This document shows, piece by piece, positions 10,192-21,200 of a stretch of DNA of 49,436 bases. Every line of letters starts with the position of its first letter. Position 1 is the first letter of the stretch. Both the position numbers and the translations under genes were made by a program. The stretch covers positions 1 through 49,436 of the forward strand of contig QCSX01000011.1 in the NCBI GenBank assembly GCA_003209065.1, in the 5' to 3' direction. The notes beneath the pieces were generated by a model. It saw only the letters and a program-made list of their open reading frames with translations. It had not been told where the DNA came from and did no database searches. Origin of the DNA: Prochlorococcus sp. AG-670-N10. Lineage in GTDB: Bacteria; Cyanobacteriota; Cyanobacteriia; PCC-6307; Cyanobiaceae.

Positions 10192-10470
10192 TTATAATTT
10201 AAATTTTTTCTTAGTTTCTAACTTACATTCAATAATTGAATTTTGATGACTAGTACCTTTTCTAAATTCTTCTAAGTAGCAATTACAAGAATCTTTAGCA
10301 ATTTCTTCGTCATAATTTAAATTCGCTTTTAATATTTCCGATTTAAAACTTTCAAGACAAAACAAATTTATAATTGAATTATTTTTTGTTTCTGCTAAAT
10401 ATTCAGAATTTAAAAATCCGAACAAAAGAAAAAAACTTCCTAGAACAAAATGTTTTGTAATAGAACCCAT
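10192..10470 (-). CDS. Small secreted protein of unknown function
   Basis: A 92-residue protein with a hydrophobic N-terminal stretch (FVLGSFFLLFGFL) that looks like a signal peptide, followed by a charged region with four Cys (LFCLES, SCNCYLEEF, ECKLE), suggesting disulfides in the periplasm or lumen. The Cys pattern resembles small exported cyanobacterial proteins, but I cannot assign a family. It sits between the helicase gene and the ABC exporter on the same strand, 9 and 10 bases from each, so all three may form one operon. Confidence 0.65.
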   Translation of the reverse strand: MGSITKHFVLGSFFLLFGFLNSEYLAETKNNSIINLFCLESFKSEILKANLNYDEEIAKDSCNCYLEEFRKGTSHQNSIIECKLETKKKFKL

Positions 10471-10479
10471 GATCCAAAA

Positions 10480-12258
10480 TTAATTCCTTATTCTTAAATT
10501 TTTTAGTTTGTTCCTAACTTCACCATGTAAATCTCTTGGTAAATCTACCAAGCTGTATTCATTAAATATTTGTATCTTTCCAATCGATCTTCCATTAATA
10601 TTTGTAGAAGTACAAATAGAAGAAATAATATTTGCTACTCTAACTCTGTCCATTTTACCAAAATTAAATTTATAGGTTTCAAAAGAATCATTTTGATAAT
10701 TATTTCTTCTATTTGTATTTCTCATACGATTATTTCCATTTCTATTTGATCTATTACGATCAGAATTATTTTGTCTATAAAGCCAAGACTCGTCTTCATT
10801 AATAAAAAAAGATTTATTACCTATTGCTAAATTAATAGCTGCCATTGCTATATTTGAATCTTCCATAGAATGCTTTTCTCTTAGGGTATCTAGAATATCA
10901 ATCATCAACGCTTTTTTTTCTTCATTATTTTCCTGATCTAAAGAACTTTCATTCAAATTTGTTATTAATTTACCCATTCTTTTTTCATTAATTATTTTAT
11001 TATTAGGTATCTCAATTTCTTCTATTTTATTTCTTGTTGAATTTTCTAAATTCCTAAGAAAATGTTTTTCTCTTTGATTTACAAATAAAATTGCTTCCCC
11101 AGACCTACCTGCCCTCCCTGTTCTACCGATTCTATGGGTATATGTTTCCTTATCAAAAGGAAAATCGTAATTAATAACAAGTTTAATCCTTTCAACATCT
11201 AGGCCTCTAGCAGCGACATCAGTTGCAACAAGAATATTAATAAATCCTTTTTTTAATCTATCAACTGTATTTTCTCTTTGATTTTGTGGGATGTCACCAT
11301 TAAGAACAGCCACACTATGACCTGAGTTTTCTAGAGCTTCCGCAATTGAGGTAGTAAGCAATTTAGTCCTCACAAATATTATTACTCCTTCATTCGTTAT
11401 TTCTAATATTCTTTTTAGAGCATCTAACTTATGGTGCCTTTGAACATTAATATATTTTTGAGTAATTAATTGAGTTTCTTGTTTAACGCTTTTTATTAAT
11501 ATTTCAGCTGGTTCATTTAGATATTTTTTTGCAATATTTCTTATCTCATTTGGCATTGTTGCAGAGAACAAAACCATTTGTTTATTTTCTGGAAGTTTAT
11601 CTATAATCCATTCAATATCTTCAAGAAATCCCATTTTTAACATTTCATCTGCTTCATCAAGAACAAGACAACTTATGTTATTGATCTTAAAAGTTCCTTG
11701 TCTTATATGATCCATTATTCTTCCAGGAGTTCCGACGACAATGTCTGTCTTTCTTTTAAGTGATGAGATTTGATTCCTAAAATCAGTTCCTCCATATATT
11801 GCTAATGTCCTTAAATTTGTTGATTCAGCACTATAACTTTTAAAAGAATCTGCTACTTGAGTAGCCAACTCTCTTGTTGGGGTCATAACCAAAACTTTAG
11901 CGTTTGATTCTTTATTATTTTCAAGCTTTTCTATTAATGGGAGAGCAAAGGCTGCTGTTTTACCTGTACCAGTCTGAGCTTGTCCTAACAAATCTCTTCC
12001 AAGCATTAATTCTGGAATTGCTGCTTTTTGTATAGGTGTAGGAGTTTTATATCCTTTACTTTCTAATGAATTTAATATTAATTTATTAAACCCAAAACAA
12101 GCAAATCCATTATCAATATCCTCTTCTTTATACGAAATTTCATCATCGGGAACTGCTAATTTTTTTTCTGATTGAATTGAAGGATTATTAGAAATATTTT
12201 CTACCCCCAAATTATCGTCATTTTTTTCTACTAATTGATTGTCTTTATTTGAAGCCAT
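10480..12258 (-). CDS. deaD: DEAD-box RNA helicase, DeaD/CsdA type
   Basis: ATP-dependent RNA helicase involved in ribosome assembly and cold adaptation in the family. The 592-residue protein starts with a charged tail, then the Q-motif FGFNKLILNSLESKGYKTPT, Walker A AQTGTGKTAA, DEAD, SAT, and the C-terminal helicase motifs ATDVAARGLDV and HRIGRTGRAG. A linker rich in Asn and Arg (about 490-530) leads to a small DbpA-type RNA-binding domain at the end (DRVRVANIISSICTSTNING). All helicase motifs are intact. A stable hairpin sits in its leader just before the start codon. Confidence 0.93.
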   Translation of the reverse strand: MASNKDNQLVEKNDDNLGVENISNNPSIQSEKKLAVPDDEISYKEEDIDNGFACFGFNKLILNSLESKGYKTPTPIQKAAIPELMLGRDLLGQAQTGTGKTAAFALPLIEKLENNKESNAKVLVMTPTRELATQVADSFKSYSAESTNLRTLAIYGGTDFRNQISSLKRKTDIVVGTPGRIMDHIRQGTFKINNISCLVLDEADEMLKMGFLEDIEWIIDKLPENKQMVLFSATMPNEIRNIAKKYLNEPAEILIKSVKQETQLITQKYINVQRHHKLDALKRILEITNEGVIIFVRTKLLTTSIAEALENSGHSVAVLNGDIPQNQRENTVDRLKKGFINILVATDVAARGLDVERIKLVINYDFPFDKETYTHRIGRTGRAGRSGEAILFVNQREKHFLRNLENSTRNKIEEIEIPNNKIINEKRMGKLITNLNESSLDQENNEEKKALMIDILDTLREKHSMEDSNIAMAAINLAIGNKSFFINEDESWLYRQNNSDRNRSNRNGNNRMRNTNRRNNYQNDSFETYKFNFGKMDRVRVANIISSICTSTNINGRSIGKIQIFNEYSLVDLPRDLHGEVRNKLKNLRIRN

Positions 12259-12261
12259 TAA

Positions 12262-12290
12262 AATGCCTGATTATCTACTGATCAGGCATT
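12262..12290 (-). promoter_or_regulatory. Leader hairpin just upstream of the helicase start codon
   Basis: A perfect 10-bp stem, AATGCCTGAT (12262-12271) pairing with ATCAGGCATT (12281-12290), has a 9-base loop. On the transcribed strand it ends 3 bases before the ATG of the helicase gene and is followed by a short T run. It could mask the ribosome binding site, act as a weak attenuator, or be a helicase-remodelled autoregulatory element. The hairpin is seen directly; the role is inference. Confidence 0.6.
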
Positions 12291-12395
12291 CAACATTTAT
12301 CTAAAGAATATTAAATTGTTGACTAGCCTTTCAGAGCCGGATTACTAATCTAACATCTGGAGGTAAAGATAACTCTGATTTCTCGAAATAAAAAC

Positions 12396-14084
12396 TTAAT
12401 TCAAAAAATAAATATCCAGAAAATTCTTTGCTCTTGTAATTGCAGTATAGAGTAATCTCTTCTCATAACTATCTCTAAAAAAAATTAATTCACTATCTTT
12501 TAGATCTACCTTGTAATTATTAATTTGAGATTTTTGAGTCCACAAAATACTTACTTTTTCAGATTCGCTTCCTTGAGATTTATGAATTGTGATAGCAATT
12601 GCTGGCACGACGTTATCAAGAGTTGATGGTTCAATAAAGTCAACTACAAGATCATTATTATCATTAAATTTCCTAAATAGAAATTTTCGGTTTTCATTTT
12701 TTCCTATTAAGACTCCAATATCTCCATTTGAAATTCCGAGTTCGTTATTATTTTCAGTACACATTATGGGGATCCCTTCTTCAAGGCTAGTAAAATCATA
12801 GGGTTTTCTCTGACCTAAAACGATATCATTTATATTCTCAACGCTCCATATCCCAGTATTCTTCTCACAAAGGATAAGGTGACTTTGTAAATCTGTAAAA
12901 ATATTATTTATTAAGTCTTTTTCATAGCTCATTAAATCTCCAATTGAGTTTTGAAAGATATATTCTTTTTTACTTAAGTTTGATGTTGAAGTTCGTAATT
13001 TATTAATATAATCTTTAATTTCATTTAATAGACTTAGAGGAATATTCTTATTAATGGTTTTTAAGATATTAACTTCTTCTGACTCTTTATCATATTCTAA
13101 TTCTTTGATCTTTTTCTGAAATAAGGAATTTCTATTATTAAAAATAAGATTACTAAGTAATTCGATATCCCCACTATTTCTATAAGTTTTATTGAGATTA
13201 ACTATACAAGATTTTATTACCTTATTATCAGAATATTCGAATAAATAATTCCAAATAGATGAATTTTTAACTGGAGGTAATTGATTTCTATCACCAACTA
13301 AGATTATTTTACAATCTTTTGCTAATAAATCTAAAATTAATTCAATAATATCAATATTTACCATTGACATTTCATCAATAATAAAAATATCTAATTCCTT
13401 TAATTTAAATTTTAATTTAATAGCTTTATGTTTAGAATTAAAAATCCATTTATGTAAAGTTTGACATTCTATTTGATCAAGACTTTTACTAAAAAAAGTA
13501 TCTTTTTGTGCATTAAGAGATTCTTTTAGTCTAGAGGTAGCTTTTCCTGTAGGTGCTGCGAGTCCTATATTTAAAAAACTGTCACTTTTCAAAGAATGCA
13601 AGATAAAATTTATAATTAAAGTAGTTTTACCTGTTCCTGGTCCTCCTTGCAGAAATACTAAATTAGAACATTTGAAAATATGTTTTATTTGATAAAGTTT
13701 ATTATCATCATTTGTTTTTTTTGGGATTTTATCTATTTTTTTTAAGAATATATTTATAACTCTATTTATCTTTCCCGACCATTTTGCCAATGATAATTTC
13801 CTATCACTAAATATGAATGGGGAATTAAAGGAGTTTAACAATCCTAAATCTTTGAGAACTTTCAAATGTTCATTGGGCCATCCATCTTTTAATAAATCAA
13901 ATAATATTAACCTTTGATCAACTTCTACAATAGTTTCACCATTTTTCTCAAATTCTAATAATATTTTTAAAGTATCTTTTACGAAATCTCCATATTTTAT
14001 TTCATTAAATCCAAAAATATCATGGAGGAGATTAAATATATGATTATATTGAAATGCTTCTATATCCAAATTAGTATGATTCAT
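12396..14084 (-). CDS. recD: Exodeoxyribonuclease V subunit alpha (RecD helicase)
   Basis: The 5'-3' helicase subunit of RecBCD, which processes double-strand breaks. It has 562 residues. Walker A is GGPGTGKTTL (about 144-153), Walker B is IIDEMSMV, motif III is GDRNQLPPV, and the C-terminal UvrD-like motif VPAIAITIHKSQGSE plus YTAITRAK closes the helicase. It starts one base after the recB stop, so the two are translationally coupled. This is the last gene of the leftward pdxJ-recBCD operon. Confidence 0.93.
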   Translation of the reverse strand: MNHTNLDIEAFQYNHIFNLLHDIFGFNEIKYGDFVKDTLKILLEFEKNGETIVEVDQRLILFDLLKDGWPNEHLKVLKDLGLLNSFNSPFIFSDRKLSLAKWSGKINRVINIFLKKIDKIPKKTNDDNKLYQIKHIFKCSNLVFLQGGPGTGKTTLIINFILHSLKSDSFLNIGLAAPTGKATSRLKESLNAQKDTFFSKSLDQIECQTLHKWIFNSKHKAIKLKFKLKELDIFIIDEMSMVNIDIIELILDLLAKDCKIILVGDRNQLPPVKNSSIWNYLFEYSDNKVIKSCIVNLNKTYRNSGDIELLSNLIFNNRNSLFQKKIKELEYDKESEEVNILKTINKNIPLSLLNEIKDYINKLRTSTSNLSKKEYIFQNSIGDLMSYEKDLINNIFTDLQSHLILCEKNTGIWSVENINDIVLGQRKPYDFTSLEEGIPIMCTENNNELGISNGDIGVLIGKNENRKFLFRKFNDNNDLVVDFIEPSTLDNVVPAIAITIHKSQGSESEKVSILWTQKSQINNYKVDLKDSELIFFRDSYEKRLLYTAITRAKNFLDIYFLN

Positions 14085-14085
14085 T

Positions 14086-17000
14086 CTAAAAAAGTTTATC
14101 TAAATAATTAATTCTGTTTATAGGAGCCTGGCCAATAAAAACTCCTGGAGAAATATCTTTCTCAACAGATTTTTCAAATAACTTTTTGTCAGGCAATCCC
14201 TTTAAAAATAAATATACATATCCTCCTAGATGAAGATTAGGTTGATAATTTTTTAATCTCCACTTTAATAATCTATGTAATGCCAATAGATAGAGATGAG
14301 ATTGTAATGGGTAATGATGTTTAATCATTTCTTCTCTCATATTTTCATAGATATAGTTTCCAGGTAAACAATCACTATTTTCGCTTCCAGAAATAAAATT
14401 ACTTTTCCAATCGATTACCCACCATTTACTATCCTCTAAATTATTTCCAATAGGGACTACACAGTCAATACAACCTGAGTGAAAACCTTTATTTAGAATT
14501 TGTAGATCATTAATTTTGTTTGAGTAGCTTTTACCAAATTCAAATTCTTGATCCAATAGAAAGCATTTGGAAATATCACATGAATTAATATTTTTCCCAT
14601 TATAAGAAAGTGTTAAATTGTACTTAACCTCTTTTAAAATATTATTTGAAGAGATATCAATTAATTTTTTATTTAGTAATTTATCTCCTAGCGAGACGTT
14701 AATGATACGCAATATACCTTCTCTTACTTTTAATGCTAAAGAAGTATCAATTTGAAAGAAATTTAATTCTTCATTAATTAAATCAAGTAATTTGTCGGCG
14801 TTATCATTTTGAAAATCAAATCTCTCTATTATTTTATGCAAACATGTACCAGCAATAGTTCCTTTAGGGAAATCACTTAAGGGATTGGGGAGAGTTAAGT
14901 ATTTGGAGTAATTTTTTGATTTATCTAAATTAGTCTCTTGGAGATTATTAAGAATTGAGATATTATCTTCATAATCCTTATATTGATTGAAAGCAGAGTC
15001 TATTTTATTTTCTTTACGGATCCATGAGGAATAACTTGAGAAAGAAATAACTTCTCCAGAAGGTATTTTTTTAGGTTTTTTTGTATTAACTTTATTTATT
15101 TTCCAAACATTATTGTTTAAACCATTAATATTAAATTTATTAGAAATTTCTCTAATATTCATTCCCTTTATTTTATGTTCAATTTTAGATTTATGAAAAT
15201 TAATATTTTCTAGATTTGGTAACAAATCATTATTAAAAATATTATTTGTATTATTAATATCATTAAAGATAATGAGCTTATATTTACTCCTTGTAAGCGC
15301 CACATAAATCAATCTTTCACTTTCTTTAAATAAATCTCTTTCTTCTATTAATTTAAATTCTTCTACCTTACTGTAATTATTAGAAATATTGATATATATA
15401 GACCGGTCAAAATTTGATTTCCAAATTGGGCCTTTGGTTTTATTTGATTTATTGGAAATAATAGATAAGTAGGGACACAAAACTATTTCATATTCAAGTC
15501 CCTTACTATTATGAATTGTCGAAAGATTAATTCCATTTTGAAGATTATAATCTTTCGTAAAATAATCTTCTCCAGTACAACTCCTTAAAGAATCATCTAA
15601 TTGGTTTAGATACCACTTAAATACTTTATTTAGATTAAAGTCATTATTGATTAATTCTATTTCAATTATCTCTGACAATTGAAATAGATTTGAGTATAAA
15701 TCTGTATCAGATATAATTGAGGATGACTTGTAATTAATAATGAGTTCATTAACAAGGGTTAAAAATCCTTTCTCTTTTAATTCCAGAGACCATGAAATGC
15801 ATTGATTAGTTAAAATTTCAATTTTTTTACTAATTTGATGATCAATTAATTCTGCTACATCTATTTCTATAAATTTAGAAGTAGCCAACAAACTTATATT
15901 CCTATAACGCCTTGGATATAATATACAATCAATAAATAAGACTAATAGAGCACTGGCTTCAGTATCAAAGATATTTTTTTTATTTTTAATCTGGCATGGT
16001 ATATTTAACTCCATTAATTTATTTTTTAATTCTAAACATTGAGAATTATACAAGGTAAGAATTGAAATTTTATTAATATCAATTTCATTATTATTTAAAA
16101 GAAAATCAACTATATATTGAGTGACAAGATCTTCAATATAAACTTCTTTGCTTGAAAATTCTACAATTTCAAATACGTTCTTAAAATCAAATTTATGATT
16201 AAAACTTTTATTAAGTTTAGAATTTAAATTCTTATATTCAAGTTTTGATTCTTTAAGTCCATTTTTATATAGATTATTAATAACATCAAGTAATTTTTTT
16301 GAAGATCTAAAGTTATTTGTAAGACTAAAAACTTCAATGGCATCAGATTTAGCCTCTAAATAAGTTTCAATATCTCCACCTCTAAATTTATAAATGGCCT
16401 GCTTTGGATCTCCAACGCAAAGTAAAAAGTGATTTTTAGTACAAAAGAATTTTTTAATTATGCTCCACTGAATATTATCTGTATCTTGAAACTCATCTAA
16501 CAAAATACATTTAAATCGATTTTGAATTTCTGAAAGACTTTTATCATTGGTAAGATCTGATCCAAGATATTTTTTCTCAACAGTCTTAATAAGATCATTA
16601 AAATTAAAAATAGATAAACTTCTTTTTAAGGTAATTAGTTTTATGTAAGCTAATTGGATAAATATTCTTACAAATTCAGTATAAAAGCCTTCTTTAATTT
16701 TATAAATTTTATCTTGAAGTAATTTAAACCTACTAAAATCTAGACTTAGATCAAATTTATTAATTTCTTTATTGATATTTTTATTATAAAAATATTTAAA
16801 TAAAAGATCTTCATTTGAAATATCGTAAAGAAGTTTACTTATATCTTCTGAATTAAGCCTTTTATTAATCTCTTCTATCCATTCAGTTATTTGATTAAAC
16901 TTATTGTTTCTTGGCGTGGACGAATATACCTGACTTTTGCCTCCAATTGCCTTTATTAATTTCCCTAATGAAATAAGTGTAAGATATAATTCCTCCCCAT

Positions 17001-17721
17001 TATTATTCCATTCAACACAAAACGCTTTCCAATTTATATGTAAAAAATTTTTTAAATAATTTGATATATCAATATTCTCATATTTACTAATTATTTCAAA
17101 TTTACAAATGTTTTCTTGATCAATATTTTTTAAAATTTCAACAAAAAATGATTTATTAATTTTACTTCCATATGTAGAACTTATTTTTTTTTGATTAACT
17201 GCAGAAATTATTTCTGGATCAAGATTTTGAAATTGATCAATCCATAAATCATCGATTATATCTTGGTATAAATTATCTATATTATTTTCAATATATGGAT
17301 CTTGTGCTGAGCCTATATCTATACTGAATTCCTCTAAAATGTTACTACAAAAAGAATGGAAGGTAGTTACTTTTAGTTTATAAATAGAATTAATAAAATT
17401 ATCAATATAAAATATTATTTTTTTCGGATTCGTTTCTTTCTTTTGAAAGTTTTTATACCATTCTAAAAGAGTATTATCTAACTCGATTCCATCAGGATTC
17501 TGTAAAAATAATTTGAGTTTACTAAATCTTGAAAGTATTTTATCTCTTAATTCTGTACATGTATTTTTTGTGAAACTTAACAAAAGTATTTCCTCTGGTT
17601 TAATCTTTTTCTCCAATACATTTCTTAAAACTAAGTGAGCCAAAGTAAAGCTTTTTCCAGTTCCAGCACTTGCTTCTATTAATTTAAAATTATTATCTAA
17701 TTTAATTTTGTTAATATCCAT
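14086..17721 (-). CDS. recB: Exodeoxyribonuclease V subunit beta (RecB helicase-nuclease)
   Basis: The 3'-5' helicase and only nuclease subunit of RecBCD. The 1211-residue protein opens with Walker A EASAGTGKSFTLAH (residues 16-29) and has ILLDEFQDTDNIQW (motif II), GDPKQAIYKFRGGD (motif III), LSTIHNSKGLEYEIV (motif V) and YVALTRSK (motif VI). The C-terminal PD-(D/E)xK nuclease keeps the catalytic Asp and the DWKSNF strand. Asn/Lys-rich sequence reflects the AT-rich genome. It lies between the methyltransferase-like gene and recD. Confidence 0.94.
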   Translation of the reverse strand: MDINKIKLDNNFKLIEASAGTGKSFTLAHLVLRNVLEKKIKPEEILLLSFTKNTCTELRDKILSRFSKLKLFLQNPDGIELDNTLLEWYKNFQKKETNPKKIIFYIDNFINSIYKLKVTTFHSFCSNILEEFSIDIGSAQDPYIENNIDNLYQDIIDDLWIDQFQNLDPEIISAVNQKKISSTYGSKINKSFFVEILKNIDQENICKFEIISKYENIDISNYLKNFLHINWKAFCVEWNNNGEELYLTLISLGKLIKAIGGKSQVYSSTPRNNKFNQITEWIEEINKRLNSEDISKLLYDISNEDLLFKYFYNKNINKEINKFDLSLDFSRFKLLQDKIYKIKEGFYTEFVRIFIQLAYIKLITLKRSLSIFNFNDLIKTVEKKYLGSDLTNDKSLSEIQNRFKCILLDEFQDTDNIQWSIIKKFFCTKNHFLLCVGDPKQAIYKFRGGDIETYLEAKSDAIEVFSLTNNFRSSKKLLDVINNLYKNGLKESKLEYKNLNSKLNKSFNHKFDFKNVFEIVEFSSKEVYIEDLVTQYIVDFLLNNNEIDINKISILTLYNSQCLELKNKLMELNIPCQIKNKKNIFDTEASALLVLFIDCILYPRRYRNISLLATSKFIEIDVAELIDHQISKKIEILTNQCISWSLELKEKGFLTLVNELIINYKSSSIISDTDLYSNLFQLSEIIEIELINNDFNLNKVFKWYLNQLDDSLRSCTGEDYFTKDYNLQNGINLSTIHNSKGLEYEIVLCPYLSIISNKSNKTKGPIWKSNFDRSIYINISNNYSKVEEFKLIEERDLFKESERLIYVALTRSKYKLIIFNDINNTNNIFNNDLLPNLENINFHKSKIEHKIKGMNIREISNKFNINGLNNNVWKINKVNTKKPKKIPSGEVISFSSYSSWIRKENKIDSAFNQYKDYEDNISILNNLQETNLDKSKNYSKYLTLPNPLSDFPKGTIAGTCLHKIIERFDFQNDNADKLLDLINEELNFFQIDTSLALKVREGILRIINVSLGDKLLNKKLIDISSNNILKEVKYNLTLSYNGKNINSCDISKCFLLDQEFEFGKSYSNKINDLQILNKGFHSGCIDCVVPIGNNLEDSKWWVIDWKSNFISGSENSDCLPGNYIYENMREEMIKHHYPLQSHLYLLALHRLLKWRLKNYQPNLHLGGYVYLFLKGLPDKKLFEKSVEKDISPGVFIGQAPINRINYLDKLF

Positions 17722-17733
17722 ATCTTCTTTAAT

Positions 17734-18207
17734 TTAATATTTAACCTTGTCGCTATAAATAAAATAATTTTTAAATTTTTTATTTAAATATTTCTCTTCT
17801 AAAATTATCTTAAATTTAATTATTAAAGCAAGACTTATTGTTAAACATAAATTATAAAAAGATAATTTAGTAATAAAAAAACCAAAAGATATCAGTATTA
17901 AAGAATAATACATAGGATGTCTAATGAAACTATAAATACCTGAAGTAGTTAGATTGCCATTGACTATAGGTCTTGGGAAAGGAGATAAATTACTTCCTAA
18001 GTCTTTAATTGAAATTAACATGACAATTGTTGAGATTATGATGAGTAAGAAACCCACAAAACTAAAGATAAAATTAACTTGCATTATTTCTTTTTTAGGA
18101 ATAAATTCCAAATGAATAAAATGAAGAATAATGATGAAGAACTGTAAAAGAACTAGGAAAAATTCATAAGATATCTTAAGAAATCTTTTCAACTGAAATT
18201 TAGACAT
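17734..18207 (-). CDS. Isoprenylcysteine carboxyl methyltransferase-like membrane protein
   Basis: A 157-residue membrane protein with about four hydrophobic segments. The C-terminal half carries the ICMT/PEMT family signature: NGNLTTSGIYSFIRHPMYYSL, where GIY.fiRHPmY forms the S-adenosylmethionine-binding loop, and the later EEKYL...F..Y stretch. It probably methylates a small or lipid substrate at the membrane; the substrate cannot be read. It is embedded in the recBCD operon: its ATG overlaps the recC stop by one base (TAATG) and recB begins 12 bases after its end. Confidence 0.8.
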   Translation of the reverse strand: MSKFQLKRFLKISYEFFLVLLQFFIIILHFIHLEFIPKKEIMQVNFIFSFVGFLLIIISTIVMLISIKDLGSNLSPFPRPIVNGNLTTSGIYSFIRHPMYYSLILISFGFFITKLSFYNLCLTISLALIIKFKIILEEKYLNKKFKNYFIYSDKVKY

Positions 18208-21200
18208 TATTTATTTTTTAATGCCTCAAATAAAGGGCCATATAATCTGAATGATAAGTCTTCAAATTTATCATTTCCAAAAAAGAAGTCTCCTTCTTTT
18301 TTAGTTCCAAAACACATTTGAATTACACTATTATCTCTTTCTCCTTTAGTAAATGTTTTATTTCCTATCCATTTATCAGAAAAAGCTTTTTTCTCATTTT
18401 TCAGTTGCATTTTTGCTTCTACATATTTATATGTGCTTTCTGGAGGGAGGGGTAAACATTTATCAGAGTAATTCTTAAATATATTTATATATTCTTCTAA
18501 TATTTTCTTTGATTGGAGTTGGCCTGGTGTTTGAAGAATTTCTGATTTATATTGATTATCTTTTCTAAAAATTACTTTTGTCTTCGTTATTTTCTTTTCT
18601 AAAGAAGAAATGAAGAGTAATTTAATCCAAGCTTCTGACAAACTTTTTAAACTAAGTTTGGAATGAATCAATTCAATTACCAAATTATCAGAAATGAAAT
18701 ATTCTTCTTTATTTGAATTTGATTTAACGTAAACTCTATTTATATTTTTATCTTTACTCAAATTTTCAGCCAAACTTCCTAACAAATTTTGTATCTCTTT
18801 TTCTTTTGTAAAAAGACTATTTCTTGGCGCAATAATTCCATTTTCAAGAAATTGATCGTTTATATTTAAATTTTTTAATTCATCAATAATGTCATGATTA
18901 TCAATTTCTAGTTTCTGAATAACTTTAGTAACTAGTTGAAATTTCTGTAAATTACTTACATACTCTTCATCTGGATGATGATTAAATATTCCTTTAGGAG
19001 AAATATTCTTTTTATTGAGCCAATAGAGCTGAGGAGCTTTAAACCAAAAAATTAATTCAGATAATTTAAAGTCTTTTCTATCATAAAATTTTTCCTCCCA
19101 ATCTATTTTATTTAATAAAGAATATTGACTTTTTAAAAAATTACTATTATTTGGTTTAACAACTTCTTCTTTCTCGTAATCAAAATATTTGATTATAGAC
19201 TTTCTCTGTTTTACTGTTAAAAAGCTCTCTAAATAGTTTATTAGTTCCTTAATAGGGAAAGAGATATCTAATATTTTATTATCTTTATCATTATTAACCC
19301 AAGAAACTATAAGTTGCTTTCTACAGGAAATTAATAATTCTAGAAAAAAATATTTTTCTCTATCAAAATAAGATGGATCCCCAAGAAGGTATTTTTTAGT
19401 CAGCAAATTTATATTTTCATTACTCGATAATCTTGGATAATAAATACTATTCATATTAATTAAGAAAATAATCTTACGAGGAATTAGCCTAACCTTCTCA
19501 ATATCACTTACTAATATCTTATTTATATAAGATTGATTTCTATAGTTAAGTTTATTAATACATGTAATTAATATTTCTCTAAAAACATTCAACACAATTA
19601 CTTGATCAGATATTAAAGATATTAAATAATCATCAAGAATTCTATTTATTTCACATATATCTAAATTGAAATTCTCATTAAAATTTCTAATTTTATTAAG
19701 TATAAATTTAATCTTTTTAACCCAATCTGAATAAATAAAAGATCCTCTTAGTAAACTAATATATTGTTTTAATTGAACTAATATTTTAACCCATTTATTC
19801 AAGTCCAAGCTTGAATTCTTAGGGGTAAATGATTTAAGGTTAGATTTATTTAAAATAAATTCTTCATCATAAACCAGACCTAAAGTAATTCTATTTATAC
19901 ACCACTCTAAAGTGTTTTTTTCTTCCCCTAACCTTTCTTTAGTATCTAATCCCCAATGAAAACCAACTTCATTTAATATTAAAATAATCTCATTTTTCTC
20001 AGCAATATCAAAATCAAAAATATTCTGATTAACTTTTTTAGAAAGAAAATATTCTATTTTTTCAAGCGTAATTTTCTCATTTGCTAATTCAATAATATCA
20101 AGTAAGAAATTATATACATTGGAAGAATCTTCATAATTCTCTTCAAGAAATAAATAAGGTAGCTTTTGTCCGTTTATTAATTCATTATTAAAAATATACC
20201 TAAGATAAGGTTTTATTAAACTAGTTTGAGGAGATACTATAGCGATATCACTATATTTAACATCATCGCAAGTTTCTAATATTTCTATGACTTTATTTCT
20301 TACATACTCTAATTGACTTAATTGATTAAAATGCTCCCTAAAAATAATTGAATCATCCTTTTCATTTATCATAAAATCATCTTGACTATTATCAATTAGT
20401 CTTTTCTGTATTTGATTAATTAAAGGTATATCCTTCTTACTTACAAAACTAAACGTTGGATCAATATATATTGAATTATTGTTTATTTTTAAATTTTCAA
20501 TATTAGAGGTTTCCTCAATTAATTTCTGATAATTAGCTCCAAATTTACCGAAAATTTTTTCGATATTTGAACTATTTAAATTAAATTTGCTCTCAATAGA
20601 ATTGAAATTAATCTCTCCCTCAAGATAATTTATTCTATTCCACAAATTATCTCCAGCAGAGATTAAGTATAAATTAACCTTAGTAAATTCTGCTAATTTC
20701 GAATAAAAGCTAACATGTAATCTTGATAAATTATTATCAGAAATAATATATATTTGTCTAGGTATTATATTTTTTTCATTTTGTAATTTTTTAATATTAT
20801 TGATTATGTCAATCATATATAAACATGAGGGTTTCTCAGATATTTTTTTCTCAAGTAATTTATATAGAATTGGTTGCCAATATTCATTTGAATTTAAATT
20901 ATTAAAAAGGTTTCGTGAACTCAACTCACATCTATGCCAATTTGCTACCATCTCAGGCCTAAAAATTAGATACTCAATAAAATTATTTGCAATCTTTTTT
21001 GTTAAGTTGTGAATATCCCCATCAATTATCTTTTTATTGTTTAAATATTTATTAATCCAATTACTTAGTGGTAATGATTCTTTATAGCTGTTTAATTCTT
21101 CAAATGAATCTATAATTCCCCATTTTATTGAATCAAAATTCCATACTCCCATATCAATTGCCGGGAAAATTTTTGTCAATAATGTTTCTGTATAACTTGA

